Source: Muraenolepis orangiensis (Eukaryota; Chordata; Actinopteri; Gadiformes; Muraenolepididae). From it: a stretch of 64,000 bases of DNA. The position numbers and the translations under genes were made by a program. Positions 37,945 to 49,972 of the stretch are shown here, piece after piece. The stretch is from contig CM051022.1 of the NCBI GenBank assembly GCA_027704905.1, forward strand, positions 11,518,660-11,582,659, written 5' to 3'. Every line of letters begins with the position of its first letter. The first letter of the stretch is position 1. The notes under the pieces were generated by a model. That model worked only from the letters and a program-made list of their open reading frames with translations. It searched no databases and had not been told where the DNA came from.

Positions 37945-38204
37945 TCTAATTCCATATCTGGACTCATGTCTCTCTCAGTGTGGCTCCCTTTAAGAGATTA
38001 AAATTCATGTTACCAGTTGAACTTTTTTGTGGTTTATGGGAAATAGTTGACTCTACTGCCCCATTGTATTGAAATCTCTCTTCTTATTGAACTGCTAATT
38101 ATTATAGTCTAGTGGCGAGAATACAATCACTCTGCTTAAAGGGCTTAATTCTAAATCTACTTTGGTTATTTTCATTTGTAAGTATTCATAATTCCCACGG
38201 TAAC

Positions 38205-38290
38205 ATTACATTACAGTCAGTTAGCAGTTAGTCGCTTTTGTCCAAAGCGACTTACAAGGGGGACATGGGAAACCTAATACATGTTTAACT
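38205..38290. mobile_element. CGACTTACA-type dispersed repeat fragment
   Basis: ACATTACATTACAGTCAGTT then AGTCGCTTTTGTCCAAAGCG and ACTTACAAGG. Related fragments lie at 11,998 and 39,433. The short inverted pair CGCTTT/AAAGCG is typical of this family. Confidence 0.6.
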
Positions 38291-38731
38291 TAAGTCTTGG
38301 TGTGATGAGCTGTCCTCAAGTTGATTTGGTTCATTTACAGGAACCACGGGCATCGCTGTGCAGTTCAATAATAACCATTATCTAACATCTGGATCGTTAA
38401 TACTCAAGATAGACTCAGCAGCCACCTTACGGGTCGGTCCAATACATATTCATGTTTAAATATTGCATAACATTACCCCTTTTAACAAAAGTTGCTCCAT
38501 CCTCTCCCTTCTGCTCCCTGCGCCTACTTCCTCCAAGACAAACGTATTCTCCCCGGGGGAAACGGGGAGGAATCTGTTCATCCGGTGTCCTCGGAAGCCG
38601 TCCTCGCACGTCCTGGCACACCTGACGTCTGACCTTCCACCTTCTCCCGCACAATCCCTTCGAGAGACATTTTTATTTTTGCCCTAGTTAGTTAGTTTCC
38701 CCCCCCCCCTCCCTAACTCCCCCCTCCACCA

Positions 38732-38733
<2 letters not shown>

Positions 38734-38810
<77 letters not shown>

Positions 38811-38824
38811 CCTCTCTCTCCCTC

Positions 38825-38919
<95 letters not shown>

Positions 38920-38949
38920 AACTTTCTCCCTCCAAACTCTCTCTCTCTC
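38734..38949. repeat. (CT)n arrays with repeated CCAAACT junctions
   Basis: CT arrays at 38,734-38,807 and 38,828-38,917. CTCCCTCCAAACTCTCTC occurs at both array ends, so array plus junction was duplicated. Confidence 0.94.
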
Positions 38950-39081
38950 AGTGCAGTCACGAACATGCTAGCTCAAAGGGGGACCAAGGTGACCGGCAGT
39001 TGGGGCTTCGATCCGCCGACATGTCGGGAAGCGAAGATTGACGGATTGACGGATTGATTTCTCTGTACACTTGCGCTGTGT

Positions 39082-39120
<39 letters not shown>

Positions 39121-39251
39121 GACTGTGCTTGCCTGCTTGTTTATTTTTAATTTATCTCCTTGTCGTCAACAGATGGCTTGTGGATAGACTAGTTAAGTGG
39201 CAGAAAGGAATTCTGGGAGTGTGCTTACTGGGCGGGGTAAACAAAACCAAA

Positions 39252-39319
<68 letters not shown>
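39252..39319. repeat. (CA)n microsatellite
   Basis: About 33 units. A (TG)n run at 39,085-39,119 lies 130 bp upstream in opposite sense. Confidence 0.96.
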
Positions 39320-39320
<1 letters not shown>

Positions 39321-39432
39321 CATTCATTTTTGGAATGTGACAAAAAATGATGGACAAGAAGCGGGAAAAAACGAACATGCATAACTATCATAACATTAGA
39401 ACTGAAAAAAATCCCAAAAATCGGACTATTAA

Positions 39433-39500
39433 GTCATTTGGCAGACGCTCTTGTTTTGAAGCGCCTCCTGTATCCAAAGCGGCTTCAGGTACAGCTCACT
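39433..39500. mobile_element. CGACTTACA-type dispersed repeat fragment
   Basis: AGTCATTTGGCAGACGCTCT then TATCCAAAGCGGCTTCAGG, a worn relative of 38,205-38,290 with an insertion in the middle. Confidence 0.5.
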
Positions 39501-39667
39501 AAGGCGCCTGTGGCATTCAACACTGCTACCTTCCAATCCAGGTGGCTTCTTTGGGCTCCCCTCGAAGACAAGGACGCAGGTTGATTGGTGATTATACCGG
39601 TTTATTGGAGAGTTTGAGAATTGTTCAGCAGCCACAGCAGATGGAACATGCTGACATGTTAGCGCTC

Positions 39668-39756
39668 CTCTTGAGTGTGTGGTGTGTGGTGGTGATGGCT
39701 GGTTTAACCTGTGGGCCTCGATTACTGAGGACACCCGCAGGTGTCCAGCAGCCTCA
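39668..39756 (+). mobile_element. Dispersed repeat, plus-strand copy
   Basis: GGCTGGTTTAACCTGTGGGC, CTCGATTACTGAGGACACC, CGCAGGTGTCCAGCAGCC. Reversed copies lie at 33,370 and 34,405. Its right part feeds directly into the 45-bp array. Confidence 0.7.
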
Positions 39757-39935
39757 GAGTCTAATCAGTCTGACTGGGGCCAGGTGAGGCTGCTTCAACC
39801 AGACTCTAATCAGTCTGACTGGGGCCAGGTGAGGCTGCTTCAACCAGACTCTAATCAGTCTGACTGGGGCCAGGTGAGGTTGCTTCAACCAGACTCTAAT
39901 CAGTTTGACTGGGGCCAGGTGGGGCTGCGTCAACC
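39757..39935. repeat. 45-bp minisatellite, four units
   Basis: Units of TCTAATCAGTCTGACTGGGG plus CCAGGTGAGGCTGCTTCAAC and CAGAC, repeated at 45-bp spacing with few changes (the fourth has TTTGACT and GTGGGG). Since 45 is divisible by 3, an open frame of 15-residue repeats (SDWGQVRLLQPDSNQ) passes through. I see no sign that it is coding. Confidence 0.93.
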
Positions 39936-39939
39936 AGCC

Positions 39940-40330
39940 GCCAACCACACACACACACTCATGCTGCCGGAAGTTGGGATTCAAAAATCTGAAAATTCGA
40001 ACCCAAATACGATTGTTTTTCGCGAGTTAGACGGATGAAAAACTCCGACGCAGACGGCACAGCAGACCTCGTCATGGGTTTTTCCTAGACGTGATGGAGC
40101 ACGTTCGCTGCACATCTGTGCGCTCTACTCTCTCTAATCGGATCGGGCTGTTCACGTCAGTGCGCCGGATGGCTGGTTACGGTTCGCTCCGACGGCTCCT
40201 TTAGGCCCCGATGATGACAATCTAAAAATCCTAATTCTCGCTCATAAATCAAAATCAGCACACGTTCCGTTGCTCCGATGCAGCATCCAGTTTCATTTTT
40301 TGACTTATTCGCGGAGCAGCTGAAGATGTT
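39940..40330. other. Spacer without recognised gene
   Basis: Fairly CpG-rich mixed sequence (for example TCGCTCCGACGGCTCC near 40,184). No motif set or gene recognised. Confidence 0.35.
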
Positions 40331-40334
40331 CTTG

Positions 40335-40430
40335 CACACACACACACACACGCACAAACGCACACGCACGCAAACACACGCACACACATGCATGCGCACA
40401 CACACACATGCACGCGCACGCACGCGCACA
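40335..40430. repeat. CA/CG compound microsatellite
   Basis: CACA, CGCACG and CATGCGC units, alternating purine and pyrimidine throughout. Confidence 0.92.
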
Positions 40431-40599
40431 CGTCATTGTTCAGTGACAAGTTGGTAGCCGTATTCAAGTCATCCATTTTTTGGTATTTGCTCCTCCAGCA
40501 TACAACACACAGGGAGCGTGTTGTACCAACCGGTGTATTGAACTGTTGCCAAGATACAATACAACACACCGGCCGAGTAGCTGTTGAACACTTGTCACA

Positions 40600-40631
40600 T
40601 GTCAGGGCTCTCCTGAGTGAGAGCCCTGACA
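40600..40631. repeat. Perfect 13-bp inverted repeat
   Basis: TGTCAGGGCTCTC at 40,600-40,612 pairs exactly with 40,619-40,631 around a 6-nt loop. Confidence 0.92.
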
Positions 40632-41091
40632 CCCGTTGCTAAGTGACTGACCAACTGTTAAATGGCACGCGACCAATCGGGTGACAGCTTGACTTCCTCA
40701 AAAGAAAAGTGTGCCCCCCCCTTATGTTTATTTAGGCACGCTGCGCCTACTAAATATTAGTTTTTCTTTCCCGGTCTGAACAAAGTGACGACATTGCAAA
40801 AAAAAAGTGCATTATCAGTGCGGTATCGTCTGAGAATAACGTGCCATCGTCGATTATGTCCTAGTGTTGCGTGAGTGTACACCGTCTTTCCTCCTGTTAT
40901 GTTATCTGTCTGTGTGTGACTGTATCTCTTTGGGCAAACAAAGAGAAACAAACCACCCAGGCCACCTGGGGGAGACAAACGGGACGAGGACACAGACAGG
41001 ACAGCAGCAAAACATACAGGAACGGACCACTTCCTATCAACTCCTGTCCTTCTGTCTCTCTCTACATTTAGCGCTTTGCAACCAAATCCAA

Positions 41092-41159
41092 ACTCTCTCT
41101 CTCTCGTTCTGTCTTTCTTTCTTTCTTTCTTTCTTTATTTCTCTCTCTCGCTCTCGCTC

Positions 41160-41191
<32 letters not shown>

Positions 41192-41210
41192 GCTCTCTCT
41201 CTCTCCCTAT
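41092..41210. repeat. (CT)n/(CTTT)n compound tract
   Basis: CT units, a CTTT block at about 41,113-41,135, then CTCG-interrupted CT units. Confidence 0.94.
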
Positions 41211-41280
41211 CAAACACAGTTGTTTTCTTATTAAGTCTTGCGTATTTCCCTTCATTCATCTCTCTCTCTCTCTCTCGGGT

Positions 41281-41427
<147 letters not shown>

Positions 41428-41533
41428 GTGAGGGAGACAGTAGTGAGATAAGTGGAACCTGCATCCCCACACACCCCCTAGCCCCCCCTCAGGTTGAGTC
41501 GTACTCTCATGCATAATGCATCCGTCCCTCTCC

Positions 41534-41597
<64 letters not shown>
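41534..41597. repeat. (CT)n microsatellite
   Basis: About 31 uninterrupted units. Confidence 0.96.
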
Positions 41598-41600
<3 letters not shown>

Positions 41601-41784
41601 GCCTCATCCCGTGTTCCCTCTCTGGTCTCATTCTAAACCCTCGCCCATCACTTCTTCTCCACAGGCCTCTGTACCTCTCTTCTTTTGGAGTTTGAGATCT
41701 CCTTTCTTATGTTCGGAAAAGTATGCAAGTATACGACTATAACTAGGACACTGGCCTCCAAACACTATTTGTTGACCTCAACAG

Positions 41785-41789
<5 letters not shown>

Positions 41790-41819
<30 letters not shown>

Positions 41820-41970
41820 TGTGTGTATATCTTTATATCTCTATATCTATTTCTATATATATCTACCTGAGCACTGGCTCAGTTATTGGAGACTTGTCAG
41901 GAATGAAATTCACTTTTGACTTCTGGTGACGAGTTGTTCTCTTACCTAATGTAATGTAATGTGTATATAT

Positions 41971-42002
<32 letters not shown>

Positions 42003-42003
42003 C
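41790..42003. repeat. (AT)n and (AGAT)n arrays with spacer
   Basis: (AT)n at 41,790-41,816, TATCTATATCT-like text to 41,865, and (AGAT)n at 41,965-42,003 touching the retroelement. TTCTGGTGACGAG at about 41,921 resembles retroelement leader sequence, but no LTR is recognisable on this side. Confidence 0.85.
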
Positions 42004-42109
42004 CGGCAAGATAACGTAGTTCGAGCTGGCAGAGAACAATAACAACGTCGTCACACTCAGCCGACGACTGGCAGAGACATATTTAACAGATTCACCACCA
42101 GACGTTGCC

Positions 42110-44053
42110 ATGGCAGAGGACGCACCTTCGTTTAAGACACCTTCCCGTGCCTCATGTCCATCAAGATCTAATGCATCTACAACTGGGTCTGCTGCAGCCA
42201 GAGCAAGAGCGAGAGCAGAAGCAGCAAAGGTACGTCTTTCCTTTGCTGAAGAGGAAGTTAGTCTAAAGCTAGAAAAAGCTAAATTGGAAGCATCTATGGA
42301 CATGCTTAATTATAAGAAAGAGGCAGCTGCAGCTGTTGCCGAAGCAGAAGCACTCGAAGCTGCTAGTGATGTACAAAGTGAAAAACACAGCTGCAATTTA
42401 CAAATCAATTCTGTCCCCTTGGAAGCCACACAACACACTGAACAATATGTTATGGACCAATCCAAAAGAAGAGAGACAGAACTTCAGCAACGGGATAATG
42501 GTGTCCCTGAAGAAACAGAGCCACCCCCCAGCTACGGTATTTCACCTACACCTTTCAGACCCCAAGCCAACCCTTTCTTTCCAGACCAATCCAATACGGT
42601 CTCCAAATCACCTTACCGTACTTCACAACAGCCTAGCGAACAACGTGTTCATGGGCCACGTGAAGTTAGGTTCCGGAAGGACCATGCTCAACATTCCACA
42701 TCTCAAATTGACAATGGTCATCCTACTCCCTATCCCACATCTCCAAACCCCAATAATGACTTTGTAAGATACCTTGCTCGTCGTGAGCTTGTGGCTACAG
42801 GCTTACTCCAATTTAATGACAAGCCTCAGAACTACAGAGCCTGGAAACGCTCGTTTCAGTCTGTAATCAGTGGTTTAGACCTGACGGCATGCGAGGAGAT
42901 GGATCTTCTGCTGAAGTGGCTTGGCAAAGAGTCTGCAGAACATGTCGAACAGATACGAGCAATACACATCAACCGCCCTGAAACAGGATTGACAATGTTA
43001 TGGGACAGGTTAGAGCAAACCTATGGCTCAACAGAAGTGATCGAAGACGCTCTGTTCAAACGACTTGACACCTTTCCAAAAATAACAAATCGAGATCCAT
43101 ATAAACTGACAAAGTTGAGTGACCTACTAATGGAACTGCTGTCAGCCAAGGATGAAGGAGACTTGCCGGGCCTCTCTTTCCTCGACACGGCAAGAGGCGT
43201 CAACCCAATAGTGCAGAAGCTCCCATTTCGTCTGCAGGAAAAGTGGGCATCTGCTGGTGCTTCCTTCAAACGGCGACATCATGTTTCCTATCCTCCATTT
43301 GACTTCTTTGTAGACTTTGTTAGCCAGGAAGCTAGCATTGTGAACGATCCAAGCTTCAACTTCATCTCTCATGCAGACACGGCTCCGAGGACTGCGGAGA
43401 CATTTTGGAAGCCAAACAAACAGCGAGAAGTCTCTGTCCACAAAACAGAGATATTTGCCAGAGCAAGCTCTGATCCTGGTGAGTGGCAGACAAAATCTGA
43501 TGACTGCGATAAACTGTGTCCCATTCATAGAAAACCACACCCTCTACTTAAATGCCGTGCATTCCGTGAAAAATCCATTGAAGACCGCAAGACATTTTTA
43601 ATGGAGAATCGCGTGTGCTTCAAATGCTGTTCTTCGTCATCACATATCGCAAAGAACTGTAAAGTCCAAGTTCAATGTGCAGAATGTAAAAGTGAAAGAC
43701 ACAACACAGCTCTTCACCCTGGACCTGCACCCTGGGCAGAAGAGGCGGACCCTGCTCCTAAGTACGGCGGGGAGAAGGAGGAACCTTCACCCCAAGCTCA
43801 TGTTACCACCAAATGCACAGAAGTCTGCGGTGGAGATCTGATAGACCGGTCCTGCTCAAAAATATGCCTTGTAAAGGTATATCCAGCTGGCCACAGAGAC
43901 AAAGCACTGAAACTGTATGCGATTTTGGATGAGCAAAGCAACAGGTCGCTAGTTCGTTCACAGTTCTTTGAAGTGTTCAGTGACCAAAGTCCAAGTGCTC
44001 CTTACACATGCTGGAGTAAAAGAATCCGCAGGAAGAAGAGCCAGTGGTTATGA
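42110..44053 (+). pseudogene. BEL/Pao Gag with start of protease, frameshifted at its end
   Basis: The Gag-like structural protein of the retroelement would package its RNA in cytoplasmic particles. The start at 42,110 lies in a good context (GCCATGG). Residues about 25-90 are Ala-, Glu- and Lys-rich with heptad-like spacing, probably a coiled coil. Residues about 205-420 fit the BEL Gag region often annotated DUF1759. Two cysteine-histidine knuckles follow: CFKC...H...C from residue 503 (C-x2-C-x5-H-x4-C, slightly irregular) and CAECKSERHNTALH at 523-536 (C-x2-C-x4-H-x4-H). Residue 607 onward, LDEQSNRS, is the aspartic protease active-site region. After about residue 635 the frame departs from the family pattern and stops at 44,053, while the next frame carries on with protease and polymerase. 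Confidence 0.88.
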
Positions 44054-47000
44054 AGTAGAATCTCTTGATGGAACTGTCCGTATTCCATTACCAAGCCTCA
44101 TAGAATGTAATGACATTCCTAATAACAGAGATGAGATTCCAACCCCTAATGCAGCTCGCCATCACACACACCTAAAGTCAGTGGCGCACCTCATTCCAGA
44201 CATCGACCCACAAGCCCCCATCGTGCTTCTCTTAGGTCGGGATGTTATCCGAGTCCATAAAGTCCGCAAACAGGTGAACGGTCCTCACAACCTACCCTAC
44301 GCACAGAAGTTGGATCTGGGCTGGGTCATCGTAGGAAATGTATGTCTAGGTAGCGTTCACAAACCTCAGACAGTCGCCAGCTTCTACACCAACACCACAG
44401 AGTTCAAACGCCCCACTCTCTTTGAACCATGCCCTAACGTGTTCCATGTTAAGGAACGATACAGTGATGCCCAGGTCACCGACCACCCTCCAACACATCC
44501 TGAGGAGGAAACTACCTGTGATGCTGACCACCTAGGATGTACAGTGTTTTGGCGGACTAAAGATGACAACCAGGTGGGTCCTTCAATTCAGGATGCATCC
44601 TTTATGAAGATAATGGATGAAGGACTACGGAAAAAACCGAACAACAGTTGGGAGGCACCACTACCCTTCAAGAGTCCACGTCAAAGGCTTCCTAACAACA
44701 GGCCCCACGCAATGAAGCGCCTCATGTCTCTCAAGCGCAACCTTGAGAAGAAGCCTGAAATGCGAGACCACTACCTCAGCTTCATGAACAACATGTTCAA
44801 CAACGGTCATGCTGAGCTAGCCCCTCCTCTCAGTGAGGAAGAGGAACGATGGTACTTGCCAACATTCGGTGTGTACCATCCGAAGAAACCCAAGAAAATC
44901 CGAGTTGTGTTCGATTCCAGTTCCCAATACAACGGCGTGTCACTGAACGATGTGCTGTTAACTGGGCCTGACCTGAACAACACACTGCTTGGAGTACTGA
45001 TCCGCTTCAGGAAAGAAGCAATTGCCTTTACAGCGGACATAGAACAGATGTTCTATTGTTTTTCGGTACAAGAAGAAGACCGGAACTTCCTACGTTTCCT
45101 TTGGTTCCAAGACAATGACCTCTCGAAAGACATTGTGGATTATCGCATGACAGTCCACGTCTTTGGCAATAGCCCCTCACCTGCAGTGGCTATTCATGGC
45201 CTACACCAGTCTGTCCAGGTCAGCGAGTCCCACGTCGACCCTGACGTCAAGAACTTTGTGATGCGGGACTTCTATGTAGATGATGGTCTGAAGTCCCTGC
45301 CTACAGTTGAAGCGGCTGTGAACCTGCTAAAAAAGACACAGGACACTCTCTCCAAATCAAACCTGAGGCTGCATAAGATTGCAGCAAACAACAAATATGT
45401 CATGGAAGCTTTTCCATCCAGAGATCATGCAAGTGACCTTAAAGACCTGGACCTTGAGGCAGACACACTGCCAATACAACGCAGTCTGGGATTGAATTGG
45501 AATCTCCAAACAGACTGTTTCCACTTCAGTGTCTCTGATGAGATCAAACCATACACACAACGAGGTGTCTTATCCACTATCAACAGCCTCTACGATCCTC
45601 TTGGGTTCGTAGCACCCGTCACTATCCAAGGCAAGGCTATTCTGAGAGAACTTACTACTGAGAATGGTGACTGGGACGCACCATTACCTCAAAAAATGGA
45701 AGAAGTCTGGACGTCATGGAGAGCTTCTTTGTCAGAGCTGTCCAATCTTTCCATCTCTAGACCCTATGCTGAGACTTCACCTTCAGCCGCTGTCAGAAGA
45801 GAATTGTGTGTCTTTTGTGACGCATCGATGAAAGCTATCGCTGCGGTGGCATATTTGAAAGTCACAGACCCTGCCGGGAAGAATCATGTTGGGTTTGTAA
45901 TGGGGAAAGCCAAGCTGGCCCCCCACCCTGAGCACACAATTCCAAGATTGGAACTTTGCGCAGCAGTTCTCGCTGTAGAGTTAGCTGACCTAATCTCTGC
46001 TGAACTGGACCTTCAACTCAATGCTGTAACCTACCACACAGACAGCAAGGTGGTTCTGGGTTACATTTGCAATGAAACCAGGCGCTTTTATGTTTATGTC
46101 AGTAATCGGGTACTACGCATAAGAAGATCTTCTCATCCAAACCAGTGGCGCTATGTGCCAACAGATCAGAACCCTGCAGATCATGCAACACGCTCTGTCG
46201 CTGCAAGCCATTTGAAAGACACCAACTGGTTCAGTGGACCCAGATTTCTGTCTATGCCAGACCCAAGTATCCTGGAGAGCACTTTCAACCTCGTTGACTC
46301 AAGTTCAGACCCAGAGATCCGACCTCTAGTGTCATCTTTAAGCACTACAGCATCATCCAAGCAGCTTGGTTCCCAACGATTCGCCAAGTTCTCATCTTGG
46401 AAGTCATTAACAAGTGCTATTACTCGCCTCATACACATAGCCCGTGCTTTCAACACAACCAAGAAGAACAGTTCTTGTAAGGGCTGGCATCACTGCGAAG
46501 CAGAAATCGCTGTTGAGGAATCAAGTCAAGCCTCAGCCGTCATCATCAAAGCAGTACAAGAAGAGGTCTACAGTCAAGAGATCAAATGCATCCAAAGGCA
46601 CGAAAGGATTCCTAAAAGTAGTCCTCTCAAAAATCTGGATCCCTTCATTGACGCATTCGGCCTTCTGAGAGTCGGAGGCCGTCTCCATCATTCAAGCCTT
46701 GATCAGAGTGAAAAGACTCCACTGATTATACCTGGGAAGCATCACATTGCAGCTTTACTCATCAGAGAGCACCACGAGCGGATCCACCATCAAGGTCGTC
46801 ACTTTACAGAAGGAGCTGTCCGTTCGGCTGGCTTTTGGATAGTCGGTGGGAAGAGAAAAGTGAGCAGCATCATTCACGGATGTGTAACTTGCAGACGGCT
46901 CAGAGCTCCACCCAGCATCCAGAAAATGGCCAGCCTTCCAGCAGACCGGCTTTCAACAGACCCTCCCTNNNNNNNNNNNNNNNNNNNNNNNNNNNNNNNN

Positions 47001-48832
47001 NNNNNNNNNNNNNNNNNNNNNNNNNNNNNNNNNNNNNNNNNNNNNNNNNNNNNNNNNNNNNNNNNNNNNNNNNNNNNNNNNNNNNNNNNNNNNNNNNNNN
47101 NNNNNNNNNNNNNNNNNNNNNNNNNNNNNNNNNNNNNNNNNNNNNNNNNNNNNNNNNNNNNNNNNNNNNNNNNNNNNNNNNNNNNNNNNNNNNNNNNNNN
47201 NNNNNNNNNNNNNNNNNNNNNNNNNNNNNNNNNNNNNNNNNNNNNNNNNNNNNNNNNNNNNNNNNNNNNNNNNNNNNNNNNNNNNNNNNNNNNNNNNNNN
47301 NNNNNNNNNNNNNNNNNNNNNNNNNNNNNNNNNNNNNNNNNNNNNNNNNNNNNNNNNNNNNNNNNNNNNNNNNNNNNNNNNNNNNNNNNNNNNNNNNNNN
47401 NNNNNNNNNNNNNNNNNNNNNNNNNNNNNNNNNNNNNNNNNNNNNNNNNNNNNNNNNNNNNNNNNNNNNNNNNNNNNNNNNNNNNNNNNNNNNNNNNNNN
47501 NNNNNNNNNNNNNNNNNNNNNNNNNNNNNNNNNNNNNNNNNNNNNNNNNNNNNNNNNNNNNNNNNNNNNNNNNNNNNNNNNNNNNNNNNNNNNNNNNNNN
47601 NNNNNNNNNNNNNNNNNNNNNNNNNNNNNNNNNNNNNNNNNNNNNNNNNNNNNNNNNNNNNNNNNNNNNNNNNNNNNNNNNNNNNNNNNNNNNNNNNNNN
47701 NNNNNNNNNNNNNNNNNNNNNNNNNNNNNNNNNNNNNNNNNNNNNNNNNNNNNNNNNNNNNNNNNNNNNNNNNNNNNNNNNNNNNNNNNNNNNNNNNNNN
47801 NNNNNNNNNNNNNNNNNNNNNNNNNNNNNNNNNNNNNNNNNNNNNNNNNNNNNNNNNNNNNNNNNNNNNNNNNNNNNNNNNNNNNNNNNNNNNNNNNNNN
47901 NNNNNNNNNNNNNNNNNNNNNNNNNNNNNNNNNNNNNNNNNNNNNNNNNNNNNNNNNNNNNNNNNNNNGGCCTTTCTCATAGTAAGCGGTGGGCCGTAAT
48001 CTTTACATGTATGAGCGTAAGGGCCGTTCATATCGAAGTAATAGAATCCCTTGACACATCCAGCTTCATCAACGCCCTAAGACGCTTTCTTGCAGTGCGC
48101 GGGCCGGTCAAACATATTCGTTCGGACCGCGGCACTAACTTCGTTGGTGCCTCTAAGGACTTGAGGATACCTTCAAACATCAACAGCAAAACTGTGAAGA
48201 CTTACCTGTCAGACCAAGGCTGTACATGGACCTTTAATCCTCCACATGCTTCCCATTGGGGTGGAACATGGGAAAGGATGATCGGGCTTGCAAGGAGAAT
48301 TCTAGACTCGATGTTCCTCCAGCTGAAAGACAAACTTACCCATGAAGTGCTGGTGACCTTCATGGCAGAAGTAGCAGCCATTATCAACGCCAGACCTCTT
48401 GTTCCTGTGACACTTGACCCTGATGATTCATTCATACTCTCACCAGCTGCTCTTCTCACTCAAAAGGTGAATGTTCTTCCTGCTCCCGCAGGCGAGTTTG
48501 GAGTTTCAGACCTTTACAAACGCCAGTGGCGGCAAGTTCAGCATCTGTCCAATACCTTCTGGGACAGGTGGCGGAAGCAATTCCTTCCGTCGCTGCAGGC
48601 ACGCAAGAAGTGGCAGTCCACTCATCCTAACGTCAAGTCAGGAAGCGTTGTTCTCCTCAAGAACAACCAAGTACCAAAAAATGAATGGCCTCTCGGAGTA
48701 ATAACTCAGACCTTCCTTAGCAAAGATGGGAAGGTGCGTCAAGTTGAGGTGAAGATCGTTAAACCTGGAGGGTCAACACTGTTTCTGAGGCCTGTTACCG
48801 AGATAGTGCTTCTTCTCCCTCCGGATACTTAA
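44010..48832 (+). pseudogene. BEL/Pao Pol: protease end, RT, RNase H, integrase; interrupted by gap
   Basis: This part makes and inserts DNA copies of the element. In the frame running to 46,968: the rest of the protease region with LLLGRDVIRVHK (44,229 on), reverse transcriptase with the palm-A aspartate in FTADIEQ (45,036) and catalytic FYVDD (45,270-45,284), RNase H with FCDAS (45,819), IPRLEL and YHTDSK (46,041) and a late aspartate in PADHATR, then an integrase zinc finger (HERIHH near 46,770, CVTCRR near 46,881). After the gap the reading frame is a different one (register by coordinates) and shows SDRGTNF (D at 48,125) and HWGGTWERM (E at 48,272), two of three integrase catalytic residues. 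A C-terminal domain of the DUF5641 kind follows, ending at the stop 48,830. The first integrase aspartate would lie in the gap. Apart from the frameshift and gap I see no stop codons, so the copy is fairly young. Confidence 0.9.
46969..47968. other. Assembly gap of exactly 1,000 N
   Basis: The round size suggests a placeholder. Sequence left of it ends just after the integrase zinc finger and sequence right of it resumes shortly before the integrase core second strand. The missing piece is therefore probably short, on the order of tens of codons rather than 333. To keep one reading frame across it, the true length would have to leave remainder 2 on division by 3. Confidence 0.97.
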
Positions 48833-48887
48833 GAAGATGAGGTGTCATGGACTTGTTGGATGACGTGTTACCACGCCAGACGGGGAG

Positions 48888-49600
48888 TGTTTTGTTACAA
48901 CTATGTTAACTAATCTACTTTAAGTTCAAGTAGAAGTCTTGTTTATAATTTTCTAATTAATATTTGTGTTTCTGCATTTCTGTTGTGGTCACTTTAAGAA
49001 TCCCAGGATGTAACCGGAAGTGAGGTCATGTCAGTGACAGGTAGCGATGGGTAAGCAGGAAGTGAAATGAATCACGGAGAAGTATGTTTATTGTTCTGAG
49101 CTAATCTAGTGACATCTACCGACATCTTATGCCTTTTGGTAGCATCTTGGGTATGTTTTCATTGTTTACATTGCTATGTATGATCGCAGATCATTATTTC
49201 GGAAAATATGAAAAACGTTGTGTAGTTAGGTCTGTTGGGTAGTATTACTGATGTATCTGATGTATGTATGATGTATCACTGTCATTAGTCCATTCCAGAA
49301 TAAATACGAGCCATAAATGCATGTACAATTGATAGGCTACTGTACATATTAAAAAGGATGCAATATGTTACATTTACAGTTAAAATACGTATTCGATAAA
49401 TAACATGTAACTTGTAATAAATAGTAAAATATGGGATTTAGTTCATATTGAAGATAAGGGAAAATTGTTTAAAGCAAGCATAATAGTGATTATGCACATT
49501 TTGTATGTTTCAGTTTTACCCTTCCTTGCAACATCAATAAACCTGTGGACAAGGATTCAAGTGTCTTCAGAGTCGTGGTGTCAAGAGGGCGTTTATCTGG
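48888..49600 (+). repeat. Putative 3' LTR of the BEL/Pao element
   Basis: Begins TGTTTTGTTACAAC right after the purine run ACGGGGAG (48,880-48,887), the expected place for a polypurine tract and LTR start. It is A/T-rich and has AATAAA at 49,536-49,541, fitting an R-region polyadenylation signal. The right end is not defined. No second copy exists in the window to confirm it. Confidence 0.5.
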
Positions 49601-49639
49601 CTGTCAATTTATATAATTGGAACATATAGTGAGGGCAGC

Positions 49640-49972
<333 letters not shown>

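Larger units (their letters stand above)
42004..49600 (+). mobile_element. BEL/Pao-type LTR retrotransposon, incomplete
   Basis: Domain order Gag, protease, reverse transcriptase, RNase H, integrase on the plus strand, with FYVDD as the reverse transcriptase signature, identifies a BEL/Pao element. The coding part spans 42,110-48,832. A purine run (48,880-48,887) followed by TGTTTTGTTACAAC starts a likely 3' LTR. The matching 5' LTR is not found upstream, where microsatellites lie instead. A frameshift near 44,010 and a 1,000-N gap break the polyprotein. Boundaries at both ends are approximate. Confidence 0.9.

Noticed and set aside
39757..39935. CRISPR-like array
   Set aside because: The repeats are directly adjacent without spacers, and the genome is eukaryotic.
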